Below are positions 10,971 to 25,900 of a stretch of 64,000 nucleotides of DNA, in pieces. The stretch comes from Colias croceus (Eukaryota > Arthropoda > Insecta > Lepidoptera > Pieridae): NCBI RefSeq assembly GCF_905220415.1, contig NC_059558.1, positions 8,630,501 through 8,694,500 of the forward strand. The letters are read 5' to 3'. Under the pieces are notes generated by a model that saw only the letters and a list, made by a program, of their open reading frames with translations, was not told the origin of the DNA and ran no database searches. Each line of letters starts with the position of its first letter. Within the stretch, counting starts at the first letter, position 1. Both the position numbers and the translations under genes were made by a program.

Positions 10971-13900
10971 ATGTTCAGGCATCACATGAAAACTAACGGT
11001 TCGATTTCGATGAAACTTGGTATAATTATACCTTATTATCCTGGGCATAAAATAGGATACTTTTTATCCCGGAAAAAAACGTAGAAAAAAAAAATCGTAA
11101 TTTTTCTTAACTTTTCCGCGCGGACGGAGTCGCGGGCTAGTCCAACATAATAGTAAATTATAGAAAATATGTTGTTACGCTTAAATGAATAAAAATTAAT
11201 AACAGAATTACATTCATTGCCGTTAAGTATGTACTTCAAATTATTAAACGATTTGTTACTTTTGTCGCTGATGTAGCTGATGGATGCCGACTCTATACCA
11301 TTAAAATACATAAGTACATATTCTCAAAAACACGTGGATGCATGCATTTAAATATACTTTTCAAGCATTGATATAGAAAAATGTTTTAGAAGTTTAGAAT
11401 TTCTCCTTCATTACTTTACATTATTCATCTTAATGAAATAACATTATTTAAATTGCCAGTATAAATTAAATCAACCCATTGAATGAATTCATTCAAGGTG
11501 AACACTAAATACCTAGAAGTTAAACAAATATCCACCGCAGTAAGTCCTCGATGGTCAATCGAACCTATTGACACAAGCCTAAATACTGCAAGTTGTTAAT
11601 TAGTAACTTCCTGCATATCATTCAAAATAACTTTCGAATGAAAAAACCGTATTTCTGTTATCTTTATTGGTATTCTAACTATCATTGCACCTAAAGCCTC
11701 CTCGTGAAACAAATTTGCAATGTTTCTGGCCGATTGTCAAACCCTACAACAGGAAGTCTCTTTTAATATAGTCCGAGCCAATAAATTTCCCATTTTACAT
11801 AGATGCGTTTTACGTGTTTCGTTGGAATCAAGGTATCATTTATTTTAGTATTTAAAAATTATCCTAAACCATGTTTAAGATGGTTCTACTATCTTTCGAC
11901 TTGTATCATATCGTAAATGATTTGTCACCAATTGAACATATTTGTTCATATTGAACTATGAGCTTTGTTTCGTAAATATCCGGAAATTCAATTCCCAGAC
12001 CCTTCCACTTCCTACACAAATCCACAATTATCTTAAACGATCGAAGTGTCCAGCTTAAAATATACATCCGCAACTAAACGATCATTATACATAAAAATCA
12101 CTCATATTTTTTTATAATAATACAATCGCAAAGTCCACCATTAAAAATTAATACGAGAACTGATAAATAGCGTGCAACAGACCACTTTATTATTAAAAAA
12201 AAATCGCTGAAACCTCACCGCTTCTTTTTCTGCGACCCATTTATTTTAATCACTGTATCAATTCTATCCGAACAGGTGCATTCACGATGCTCAATGTCAT
12301 AACAACAAATACTTCATGACCTCTACAATATTTAGTAATGACATTTTGATGTGTATTATATTCAGAAGTTACGATTACAATGTAATTGTCGTGGCACTAC
12401 CGATCATTTTCCAACGTTTAAAATTCCAAATACGTCCGCACATCAGAAGCAAGCGCCGGCTACTAAAGCACCGAGAGGATCCAAAATAACTAGACATTGA
12501 AGGAAATACCGCGGCGTAATCTGTGATATTAATTCTTTAGCCCATAATTAATTCGGTTGCTTCCCCGCAGCAAACTGCATCACTAACAATAGGTAGCATT
12601 TGTTAATTACGCCAACTTTTTAAGTAATTTTTCCCAACGTTACACAAACGACGGATGTTCTCAATTCTCTCTTATTAATGAACCTTCTGTTAATCAGAAA
12701 TTATGTAAATTAGTTCATATGAAATAAACTTTCTACTTTACAAGCAAATAGAAATACTTAAATTAATTAACCTTCTATATCCCTTGAGTACTGCTATCGA
12801 ATCATTAAATATATAAACAGCGCGTAGGTAATATCATAATTTGTGATACCTACCTACACATGTTTAAATCAGGTATTAAATGCAAACAATTTGATGCAAC
12901 TAATGTAATTATTCAAAATGTTCGCATACTTCGTAACTTCAAGTCATAACGAAGTCCCAAACCGGTCGCTAAATCAATGTAGAGGTCAATAAATATAAAG
13001 TTTTATAGAAATACATAAAGAGGAAAAGTTGACGTTGGCAGCGAATGTGATGACGATACATTGGCCGAAGGTTTGGGTTTTTATGCAGAACGGCGGCGAT
13101 TTCCCAGATAAATAGTAGGTAAACATTATAGGTAGTGGAATCGATACTATGATAATTTATGTTTGTCGAACTATTGACTTTTGTAAGTAAACTTGGCAAT
13201 TGAATTGTGAATAGATTGTCTAGATATGATGTAAATGTGGAGAAAGGCAGAATGTTGCTTTTGTCGTGACAACAGTCGAGGTTTATAATAGCACCGCACT
13301 TTGCTGATACAACCTGGCTGCGGGCTCGGCTCTACCTGTGTTTGAAGATTTAGGTCACTAAGAGCTCTGTGATTATTGTTCACATGAAAGGTTTGGCGTG
13401 AAAACCGTTTTAAGAGCATTATTATTGCATTGTACTTTTTTAATCTAAGAGCGATGCTCCTGTAATTAAACCTACGCACTATTTACCAAGGCTATAATAA
13501 TAACTGTTAATTTTGAATCAATTTAAAAAATAACCAGAGCAGAAAGTTACGTTATGGTAACTTTACAAACATACTTACTCTATACCTATAAAGATTATTA
13601 ACTTTCATAAAACTTTCTCGGCTTAATTTTATTCGTATATTTTATTTTAAGGGCATTACCTACATTTAAAGTGTCAGAATGTCAATTGGATTTGTGAATT
13701 TTTTAAAACATGTTTTATATATAGTAGTAAAACAACAAGCATCGTGTATATTTGCCAGCAAAACCTACGTCGGAATACAATAAGTGTATTATTATGTCGG
13801 CGATAAATACACTTGTCCAATTTTACGTTGCAATTTATCGAAGAATAAATACCTCTGTGCATATATTATTAACCAATTAGTAAAAAGAGACGTTTCTATA

Positions 13901-16900
13901 GTTCACTTGCACATGATACATTAATAATATTTAAAACATTGTATATTTATGATGCATAACATCATGGATGTTTTATATAAATCCTGGTTGTGTAACCAAA
14001 AAAACATAAAAAGAGAGAATCATTATTAATCGTTTAACATTATTGAATAAATTAGATGTTCAAACAAGTTTAACGGCAGCAAAAAATAGTGATGTGACGT
14101 AAAGTAAGAGCAAATACAAATTACAATGAAATAATGTGGAGTTACCCGCGGGTATAGCCGGCGCTCGTGATTTTAAATTAAAACTTCACCTGAACGAGGT
14201 CAGGCTTTCCCGCTCGATGACTCATTAGATACCTCGAGAGACTCGCGAAGTAATCTTGATATGTTAATATGTAATCGGTGACCTTTGCGAAACTTACAAC
14301 TCTGTAGGACACTCATAGCGTCGTTTATTGCCACACACCCACTAAGTTAGGATAGATCCTGAATTTGCTCACTCTTGGAAAAACATGTCAAACTGGTACG
14401 AATTTGTATAATATATCGAATATTTTCTATGAACTATTAAAAACTAGAAAAGAACCTATTTATCTCTATCAATTATTTATTATTCTTTTGTTGTCTTATA
14501 ATTCACTATTCGAGGATGTCCAAAAGACGAACGTCATACGAAATGATTTTAAACAATTTTTATTGGAATCACTTCCAATCCTTGCATTCAACATTGACAT
14601 AGTTTACGTTAATATTTTAATTGCGGAATTATTATATTTTTTCCTTCGGCAATTAGTGCTTTATGTGACGTCACATTACACAAACAAACCTTGTAAAATG
14701 TACTTACTTTTTATCGTTCTTAAAAATGCAGTTATCCATTTGATACATTATTACTTACGTGCATTTCATCTTATGCTCAACATGTTAATGGTTTTACCTG
14801 CTAATATACCACTTGAAAAAGATCCGGACACCTAACATCTTGTCATTGAATATACCATACTTTGAATATATAGGTATGAAAATAACTTAAGCCCACACGT
14901 GCCCTTGGTTGCTACCTACAAAATAACTTAAAACAAAATAATTTTAGCTTATTTTGGAAAACAGAAGTAATGACCTCGTGTTTTATAATTATTGAGAAAA
15001 CCTAAAACTGAATGTCAGCTTATGTAACTAAAGTACATAGTACACACTAGATGTACCCTTTCTGTTAAATAACATTTATTAACATGTGAGGAAATATGGT
15101 TTTAGGGATTTTATTAAATTTGTTATAGCTTTTGTATCAAGTTATTTTAATTTATTAATCAAATATAGGTATATACATATGTATATAAGTATATTATGAG
15201 TAAAAAAAAGTTGATCCATTGTCTTGTATAATTACTTCTCCCATGACACTGATAAAGTTATCATAGCAATCTTTAAATGGTTAAAATACTGGTTTAATTT
15301 ATTATCTATTTAAACGGTCAGTCACGTCGACTTTTATATACGTCGTTTTATATGCCGACAAAAAACAATCTAGCAATAAATAAATTGTAATACTACTAAC
15401 TAGCTGAGCTGTGCCACTTCATTAGTATAAAATATTGTTTATCTTTAAACTATATATTTAAGAAAAAGTATTTCTAATACCAAGCAAGTCAAAATGTAGT
15501 CTATACATTTATATTTTGGCCACTTATAAAAACGAAAATGAAAAACAGAATGGTAAATGCGGGCAACGTCACGTGTACCAGCTAGTGCAATGTATCGCGG
15601 TATCTATCGCGGGGTGAAGGCCGCGACCTTCGTGCTGAGCGCTGCCTATCGACATTGAGATCTTGAGCTTTTTAGCTTGCATTTATCGTACATTTGCGGG
15701 CTATCTTTTTTCCAGCTTTTTATAAAACTTGGTGTATTCACATTGAATTAATGTAGTTAGAATGTAGATCATCTGTATCATTGCTGTTTAATTATTGAAA
15801 TATTAATAAATAATATTTAAATCCATCCAAGCAATAAGACAAGATGAGGTTGTGGGCGTCGTAGTTGCTTGATCAACTTCAGAAGTGGGAAGTAGTAGAG
15901 ACGGAATAAAAACGTGAGCCACTTTCTAGTGCAGTCGTAAAAAATCCTATATTCACAACATGACAGGAAGCTCTCATGTTGTTTAGTTGTGCGATAACTT
16001 TTTTTTATCTATTTTATAGACAAAATCTATATTGAAATTAGTACAGTACTTCACAATTCCTCGAAACACATCCTTCAATATCTGTCTATACATATAATTT
16101 AAGATGTGCTAATACTGGGAATACTTTGACGTCAATTCTAAATAACAAATCGTTATGTACACAACGTTAATGTCAAGTAACAATGAATATATTCATGATG
16201 TAATCAATGGCCGACGGATCCGTTCTATTGGCTCAATTGATTGTTTTATAGGAATGATAATTTTCAGACAAAACAACGTGCAGTTTTGTTCAGTATTTAT
16301 TAATATGTAAATGTAATATAATGCTGTAATTCTATTACACACACATATTATTTAAATCAAGCTATGCATACCTTAATACTTAATAATGACTGACGGTAGG
16401 CTTACCTATCAATCAATAATAAATCGATACCAGAATATTTTTTAAAGATTTAAATTTTATCAGAAAATTACCTTATGTCTTTATTGCTTTGATTACATAA
16501 AAGTACCTATGTGCATTTATAAATTTTCCTTTAACTATAAAATAAAACTGTCATTTAAAAATCCACGATTCTTCTCAGGTGTAGGTATAAGGAAACCTTT
16601 CGACGGTTTCCTTAATGTTTGAAATAAGATAACATTTATTTCTGAGAAATTCAACGTATCTTAAAGTAGGTATAAGTAAAACTTTACGTTTGTTGCTTGT
16701 GTTGTGCAAAAATAAATTTATGAAGATACTTTGGATCATATAATCCAATATTTGAGAGAGTGGAAAACTTCGGAAAGGTTCAATATAAATAGTAAATATG
16801 AAATCTTTTTATAACATCCTTCATTCAGCATAAAAAAAAGAACCGACATATATGCAACAACCTAGAATACCAGCTCAAGAGAGCTACAAACACAATTTTT

Positions 16901-19900
16901 TGCTCGATAGCTTTAGACAAGGATTTTTCCTGCGCTCTTGCGGCGGGGAAGTTTGGTCGAACCGTTGTTTAATTGTTTCATTTGACCTTAGTTGCTAACC
17001 GAGCTTTGATCTTTGTACACGATAATAAATAATGAAGACACATTAAATGAAACAAGAAATTTAATTAAAAAAAACAAATAATACCTGTTGTGACCTTTTA
17101 GTAAGTGGTTAGAATTAATCAAAATTATATATTTTCCTAAAAACTATTGTATCTTGGTGTGCTAAGTTCACTTTTTGGATTTTATTTTGTGCCATTTGTA
17201 GTATTATATAGTTGTAGAGATGTTCTTCATGACTATCAAAGAAAACGTAATTCTATTTCATACTACGTAGGGCGTAAAGAGAGAGATTGACTTACTGTGT
17301 GGTTTGTAATCATGGTCGTCGCCTCCAATAGCGTTGCTTCTGTGGTCAGGTCGTGAGTCGCGTCCAGCGTGCGAGTCCTGATCGTGGTCATGTTCGTGAT
17401 CGTGGTCGTGATCGTGGTCGTGATCGTGGTCGCCAGGTGTCTGGCACCGTGCGCCGTGCCAACCCGCGGGGCACTTGCACATCCATGCGCCTTCTATTAC
17501 GTGGCATATGCCCTAGTGAACAACAATTATGTTATTAAACTTTTAAAGGATTTTCTTATATAATTTATGACAATTTAATTGGAAATTGTTGGTAATTGAA
17601 TGTTGTTTCCAAGGTCTAAGTGTTATTTGTGCAATAATTATGACGAATTAACTATAAACAGTTAAGAAGTAAAATTTAATGCAAGAAACTCCGGGGTCCG
17701 GAGGCCCACATCCCTTCCTATCCCCAACCCATTCTTTCCTCTCCTATCCTTAATCCCTCCCATCCTCGCCCCTTTCTCCCTAACTCCTTCCAAATCCCTT
17801 AATCCTTCCTGTATCTCTCTGGTAGGCAACAACCATAACCTTTGTTATGGTCTATGGGCGACGCAACCTGCTTACCACCAGGCAGTGCGCCCGCTCGTTT
17901 GCCTCCCCATAACATAAAAAAAAACTATTATATAAAATGAACTCACCCCATTGAGACATTTGTCAAGGCACATACAATCTTCATTGCCCAGGTCCGTGCA
18001 TTGTTCACATCGTGGACCTACAAATTTTTTTTTATCAATCGATCAATTGGTAATTCTTGTAATGTCTAATATGCGAATTTTTTTTATCACGCCAAAACTT
18101 TTCGAGTATTGGTCGCAAGATACTAGGTGATAATTTTTTTTTTTTTTTGAAACATTATGCGATAACATACCAGTATAAGGCGGAGTACACACGCAGTACG
18201 CCGCGCTGTGCGAGAGCCGCCGGCACGCGGCGCCGTGCGCGCACCGCGCGGCGCCGCACGGGTCCGCCTCCACCTCGCACCGCGCGCCCGAGTAGCCCGC
18301 GTAGCACGAGCACTGCGGGACGAGTGATCATTTTATAAGACACGCTAATTATTATGCTTTTTTTAACATTAAATAGCAAGGAAATAATAAATATTTGTGT
18401 TATTTCAATATGTGAAAACCCATAAGACCAAAAATGCAAAACATTAACACAAATACACGCGAAAAAAAATCAACTGGCCAATAAGTCACCTTCAAGGGCG
18501 GTGGGGTGGTATCGAGACTAGTGTATGTGTCGTTCCCGCTGTGCGCGGCGAGCTCGCAGCGGCCGCGGCGGTTGCAGTGCGTGGCGCAGCGGTAGTGCTC
18601 GCAGTGCGCGCCCGCGAACAGCGCCGGGCACGCGCACGCCTCCGCCGCAACACTCGGGTCCCCCTCAGACGGGTTGTTGGCGTTCGTTGAAATTGGTTCA
18701 GTCGGCTCGCGTATTACGCACTTGCCGGGACCGCAGTACAGCGAGCACGTTGTCTTGTTCATTGAACTTGCTGCGTTTGAAGATATTACGCATTCGCGGC
18801 TTTTCTATATTAACAATTTAAAAATTTAATATTTTGCTCAATTTTTGTAATACATTAACTCGAAACATTTATTCGTGATACATACATCAGGTATTGATGA
18901 GGTGGGTTGTAAACCATCAGGGCAGAGGCAAGAGAATCGTTTCCCCGGACCCCGCACGCACACAGCGCTGCTGTCGCACGCTGATTTACCGTTGTCCAAA
19001 ACGCATGGGTTACTGATCGCTAAACATTGTAAAAAATAAAACCATCATTAATCAATAAACACTAAATTTGAATGATATGAAATAATTATTCCAGGGAGAG
19101 AGAGATTAAAAAATTCAATACTTTAAATAAAAAATAGGTCATTACAGTTAGAACTCACCATCGTGATGGGCGAAGAGCACGGGGTGCAGTATAGCGAGCG
19201 CGGAGACGGGCGCGCTGTGGCGTGCGGCGGGCGTGACGTGCGCGTGCTCTGGCGCGCGGCGCGGCACTGGCGCCAGCCCGCGCGCGCTCGCGCACCACAC
19301 GCTGTCCTCCCACACCGCCATGCGCGCGCACGCCCGCCCCCACACCACCACCTCCCCTTCTCCTTTGCTCTCCTCCTTCCCGTCACTCGTCCGCTGCTTG
19401 AACACAGCATGTGTGGCTCGATCTGATCCATCGAGCGCTACACTTTCCAACACGCCACGGTACGGGTCGAGGAAGTACAGCCGACGAGCGGGCGCGTCAA
19501 GTGCCAGTGCGGTGACGCGACGCACGTGACGACGCACCAGCCACGTCACATTGTCACCTGCGAGAGATGCGCGGTACACGCCCGGCTCTCCGCCGCGCTC
19601 AGACCAGAATAGTTCACTGTAGCAAACGTACAACAACAAATTGAATAACAAATTAAACCATTGAATTCAATAATTAAAACTAAATAATGTTTTAAATCTT
19701 GAAGCTTGCTCTAACATACCAACTGTGTTAACCACATATTATTTTACTTTATGCGATGTAGTAGACCGCTAATATTACGTATAATTATCAAAATAGTCTT
19801 TTTCTTAAGAAGCACACAAATAAACAGTGTCATTCAGAATTGATAAGGTACAAAAGGCACTCACGCAGTATCTGGGGACACAACGATATCGTCGGGCTCG

Positions 19901-22900
19901 GCCCCGGCGCGGCGCCACACGGTGACCCGGCGGCGGCCGTCCAGCGCCGCGCTCACCACGGCGCCCGCCGCGCTGCTGCCCGCGCTCGCGACGGACGTCC
20001 AGTACACGCGCTGCGACACCGCGTCTATGCACACGCCGCGGATTATACCGCCGTCCTTCACCTGTGGAGTGATAGTACTGTAGTTAAGGATTTGCTGAAG
20101 TCATGTCATTTTTATCAAATAACGTGTAGAAAAGTCAGACATAGCAAAGTATCGATATATGCTACAAGCTACGTAAAATCACGCTACAATAATGAAAAGA
20201 ATCAATTAAGAATTGTGCAAAATAAAAATAAAATAATACTTTTGACAGCACTACGTTGCACGGGTCGAGTATTCAAATAAAGAAACTTTTCAACTCACAA
20301 TAGTATCGACTTTGTCAGCCGGCAGCTCGCTATCAGGCAGCGGCAGCGGCGGCAGCGGTTCGCTAGAAGCGGGCGGTTTGGTGGGCGTGCGCGTGCGCAG
20401 GCGCGAGCGGCGCAGGCGGCCCGCGCTGTCGCCCCACCACGCCCACCACGCGCCCTCTAGTGGGAACACTGCTACGGACGTCACCTCCACGCTGAAATAG
20501 AAATGACCATATTCAATATAAAAACAGAAGTACTATTCAGAAATAGACATGCAAATAAAGTTAAACTTCAAATTTATGTTTTGAGCTATTGTGAAGTTAT
20601 GTGTGAAAATTTGTCACACATAATTGATATGTTTAATGGAAAACTATCAGCTCAATTGCCCGCTCAACAAAATATACTACAAGCAAGCATGAATGAAAAT
20701 AAATTTAATTCTTTCTTTCATAATATATTTTGTGCGAATAATTTTAAATGTACTACTGAAGGCGCTAATAATTGAGATAATGTACCCGTCATCGTCCTGC
20801 GGCCCGTCGGTGCCGTTGGCGTGCTCGTGCTTGCGCAGCTCCCACAGGCGCAGCGCGCCGCGCGACCACACCGCCACGCCCGCCTCCTCGCCTGTGTAGT
20901 AACTCTCTAGTTATGTAACTTCCACAAATACAAGTTTCATATGTTCATGCCGATGGGAATTGAAGCGGTGAAATTAAATATGAACAATTATATATGAAAA
21001 TAAATAATAATAATATGAAAATAAATATGACAAGTTTATTTCTGTTTCTTTATGTTCTTTCATTGATTTCTGTGTCTTTAAAGATACGCAAAGCGATATA
21101 ATTATTTTAAACAATAGTGCATTGATTACATCTACTACTTATATGCTCCGGAAGGAATAACAACTTTAATGAATTAACTCACCTTGAGCTTCACAGGTGA
21201 TGCTTCCATTGGTTAGTTGTCGGTGTCGATAGCCAGGTACACATCTGTGTTTAAAATTTTGTATTGTAATTTTTTCATTATATACCTTCTCAATTAAAGC
21301 AATGAAGGCATTTATGACATGTCTTAATGTAACAAATGCAACTTACTTGCACGTATGATTGTGTGCGTGTTTGGGCATACACAGCTGAGGGCACGAGCGC
21401 CAGGTGCAGTCACCTCGTTCTAAGTACAAATAAATAAAAAATAAATAAACACATTTTAAAGAATATCCTACAATATTCACTTTTGAATAACAAAACAAAT
21501 AAATACAATGTCATGGACTCATACCTTGCGTGCACGCCTCATCAGAAGCGACACATCGACCGTCCTCACACAGGTATTGATCTTCACCGCACATCTTTTC
21601 TTCCATGTCACGACCTGAATTAACACACGGTGGTAAATAGTGGCCTTTACATAAAAAGTTATAATTATAGTCCTTTCCACCTAAGATGATTTCTGTGACA
21701 CATCGATTTTTGACACGTGTCTTTACTGAAATCATATCAATTGTTTCCGATAATCGATAATATTTTATATGGAAATGAAATCGATTTGAATAAAGTACCA
21801 AAATTAGTTTTTTCGGCATTTCGCCAACAATTAACTAAGGAAACTTAGCAAACAACAGCAACAAAAAGTCAACAATAACAATTAGTAACAATAACAGAAT
21901 ACCACGTAAAGTATCAATATAAAAATGCAACTTGTATAGAAGGCTGACGCACTCGTACAGACGATTGACTCGATTGACAAACGATCACAAGATGGGCGCC
22001 GATTATATGATTTTCCAACTCTATGATTTTTCAACGATCCATTTCATGTACACGAATTGCGTAGGTATTATATTTTAGTGTATTTTATTTTATTTTTCAT
22101 TATATTAAACTAAACAATACTGTTTTTGATTTATAAGCTTAAGATGTTTCATTTTTATATTTTTGGTAATAATGCCGCCATAAAATAAAAATATTATGCA
22201 CTAAAATTATTTTGGCGTTTTAAACATAAAATACGTAATCCGGAACACGATGAAGTGTCACAGGAATCATCATAGCTGAAAAGGACTATAGTGTTGAAAT
22301 TAAACTTACATAGATGTTTGTTTTCATCACTGCCATCACTGCAGTCCGCGTTACCGTCGCACAACAAGTTAGGTGGAACGCATGTGTCATCGCCGCATCT
22401 ATATTTAAAAAGTGAGTTAATTTTAACAGTAGTCAAAAGAACGAAGTAAATCAAAGTTATCTTCTAACGTGCTTCTAATGCAGTAACATTTATTATAAAT
22501 TCTTAATATGAAGTGTATTTTATTTCATTGTTGTTTTTTTTAACCGACTTCAAAAAAAAGGAGGAGGTTATCAATTCGGCCGGTATATTTTTTTTTTATG
22601 TATGTACACCGATTACTCCGAGGTTTCTGAACCGATTTACGTGATTCTTTTTTTGTTCGATGCGGGATGGTGTCGAATTGGTCCCATAAAAATTTTATTC
22701 CGATAGGCCCAGTAGTTTTTATTTTATGAGCATTTTTGTCTGTAGGTAGGTATTTGTAAATTTTGCAAGTGCAAGTTTGAAGTCGGTTGTTTTTAACGCA
22801 GTTATCACTTGTATTAATTTATTAAATAATCATATGTCGATATATCGGTGTAGTACCTGATCATGGGCGGCGGGCAGGCGACGCTGGCGCACAGGTCGGG

Positions 22901-25900
22901 GCGCTCGTCCGCCCCGCGCGGGCAGTCGCGGCGCCCGTCGCAGCGCCAGGCGGGCGGCTCGCAGCGCGCCCCGCACGCCAGCCGCGCGCCGCACGCGGGC
23001 TCGCTGGGGCCGCGGGACTCCGACTCGTGCGAGCATTGCGACTCGTCCGCGCCGTCCCCGCAGTCCACTTCGCCGTCGCACCAACGCTCACTGTGACCAT
23101 ATAGTTGTCGTCAGACTTTACATCATGATGAAGTATGGGTAGAGGCTTGGAGTCAAATGAAACACAAATAATATAAAAAGTACAAATTAATAAGTATACG
23201 TACTTAGTATACTTTGTACGTGCTGCATATACTTCATATACTTCAGAACATAATTTATCAACGTTGTGTATGTTTAACAGTTTGTTGTCAAGTAGCAATA
23301 ATATATACGTTAACGACCTAGGTGCCAACATTACGTCTAAGTACCAAATGTTCGCCGACGATCTCAAATTGTATAGGGTAATAAAAAACCATGAAGATAC
23401 TTTAGCATTACAAAACGATATCAACAGCATTACATTATGGTGCGCAAAAAATAACATGTTCCTTAACGTATCTAAGTGTTATCATATGAAATTCACAAGG
23501 AAACGAAATCCACTTCATGTAACTTACTCTATTGATAACATTCCAATCGATGAAGTCACGAACATCCGCGATCTCGGTGTTGTGGTGGACAGAAAAGTCG
23601 ACTTTCGCGAGCACATAGACTCGGTAGCAACAAGGGCCGCACGCCTTTCGGGATTCATCATTAGACAGACCAAATTCTTTAATGACTCTGAAGTACCAGT
23701 ATTGCTTTTTAATTACTACGTACGATCTCTCCTCGAATACTGTAGCCCTGTGTGGAATCCTACTTATGCCGTACACATACAGCGGTTGGAACGGATACAG
23801 AAACAATTCCTGTACCACCTAACTTTCGCTCACAACCTTTGCCGTAACCTAACGTCTTATTCTTCTAGACTTATGCATTTTAAAATGAAATCGCTTGAAA
23901 GCAGACGGACCCTTTCTGATATCGTGTTTCTATACAAAATTATAAATGGTAAAATAGATAATTCTCAATTATTGGGAAAAATTAGCATACATGTACCAAG
24001 GCCATTCAGCCGTCCCACTAACATGAAAACGTTTAGTCTTCCCTTTTGTCGTACAAACTACGCTCAACACTCGTCATTGCACCGCATGTGTTCAGCTTAC
24101 AACGAAATAGTATGTAATAACGTCGATATATTTAGCGTATCCCTAAATTCATTTAAAAAATTAGTTTCCAAAATTACATAAATATTGTATTTAAATTGTT
24201 CCATAATGTTATTTTTCTAAATTATGTTAATATTGTAATAATGTAATTATATGTATTCGTGTACATTATTTCAGGCTGTGTTCACCTCTAGAAGGTCTAG
24301 CACCTATTACTTGTGATGTATCATAGAATAACCATATCTATTATTTTTGTAGTGCTATGTCCAGTTTGGTGGACCAATTAAAAAAAAAAAAAAAAACTAA
24401 ATACTTGAAAAACGTGTGTTAGTTATTTTGCATTAAAAAAAATAGTTAAAGCTCCTTTCGATCTAAGATAAAGGTTATAAAAGCTTTTGAATACAAAATG
24501 AAGATATAAGATTGTATAACATCATAATAATTTATCGATAATGAAAATGTAGTTGTACCTGGGCAGGCACTCGCCGGTGGGGCAGGCGCGCGCGGGGCCC
24601 GCGCAGTGCGGCGCGCAGCCCGCCTCGTCCTCGCCCGCGCTGCACTCCGCCGCGCCCGAGCAGCGCAGCGACCCGCGGATGCACTCGCCGTTGTTGCATC
24701 TGCACACAACATGACCCATACACATATTTTTTGAATAAATTTGTAAACGAATGAACGACTAAATAAGTGAATGACCGATGAATTGATGAGTATAAATGTT
24801 AAAATTCAATCACAAGACGAGATTCGAACTAAATCAAATTTATGTGAAATCACATTCAGATTTTAAAGTGAAACTTTTATTACATCGTCACAAACTTTTT
24901 GGTCTGTGTAGCGCATGTCGCGTGTATCGCGGCTGCCGAGTAGGTATACCTACTCGGCACGCGACATGCGCTACACAAAGCAGTGTTCGGAACCGTTCGA
25001 ACAGTTTCACTTTTACCGTGGTTTCATAAAACCACACAACATTTTTTGTTTCATTTTTCAATGCAAGTAATACAGACCTAAACTCAGATTCAGAGCAGTT
25101 CCTGGGCGTACAATCTCGCTCATCAGAGCCGTCAGTGCAATCCTCCTCGAAGTCACATCTCCAGCGGCCCGGGATACAGCGCGCGTCGCCGCAGCGGAAG
25201 TATGTCGCCTCGCATACCGACCGCACTGCACAGTCGCGCTGCAAGAAATCATTAGATTGTTATTGCATTTATTAATTAAAATTGTCAATTAGATGCGGGA
25301 TTTAAATCATAATCAGTTTAATAAATCACTAATCGCAGTTGATTGGAACTACTTATTATCAATAACAAATGTCAACGACATCGTTACCTTATTCACAAGT
25401 AGTATGGTAAAAATCTTTGATTTACACGCGCCTAGGAAAAATATATACATCAAATTAAAACAACCACCTTGGTTGACGTATAATATTAAACAAATGATGA
25501 AAAGACGAGACGAAGCTCAAGCCAGGGCTAAAATTTGTAAAACAGATAGTGCCAAGAACTACTATATCGATTTAAAAAAATATGTTGCATCTGCACTTCA
25601 TCGTGAAAAAACAGCTTACTTTGAAACATACATAAATTCTAACATACAAAATCCACGCGCCTTATGGACCCATTTAAAAGATAATGTACAGGTTAAACTA
25701 AAAGATGACTTTATACTTCCAGTACATATCAGTGACGCCAATACTATAAATACTCATTTCCTAAATGTCCCTACCAATAACGCCGTACCAACATCTTATT
25801 TAGCTCATTTCAACGAACATCGCTTTATAAGCAATGCCTCTTTCGAACTCAAGCCTGTGAGCGAAGAAACTGTACTAAAGGCATTAAAGAGTCTCAAGTC

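Larger units (their letters stand above)
9790..17294 (-). other. Large LRP1 intron (about 7.5 kb)
   Basis: AT-rich intron between exons 54 and 55. It holds an inverted-repeat element at 10001..10194 and a Helitron at 10815..11140. I found no coding exon or RNA gene elsewhere in it. A short GC-rich island (about 15560..15655, with CGCGG repeats) stands out but has no recognised motif. Confidence 0.6.

Noticed and set aside
14365..14835. Open frame of 156 codons on the + strand in a receptor intron
   Set aside because: AT-rich, Leu/Ile/Tyr-rich text with no motif or homologue I recognise; within chance for AT-rich intronic DNA, though it is the longest such frame there.
15560..15655. GC-rich island as an internal promoter
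   Set aside because: No TATA, Inr or other defined motif could be argued from sequence; recorded only as a composition change.
18882..18887. GTATGT donor giving exon end at 18886
   Set aside because: A better-looking donor, but it breaks the phase with both possible acceptors of the next exon; GTATCA at 18881 keeps it. Transcript data would settle this.
22861..23457. 198-codon - strand open frame covering an LDLa exon
   Set aside because: Wrong frame over exon 22857..23090; the true frame there has the conserved cysteines and fits the splice phases.
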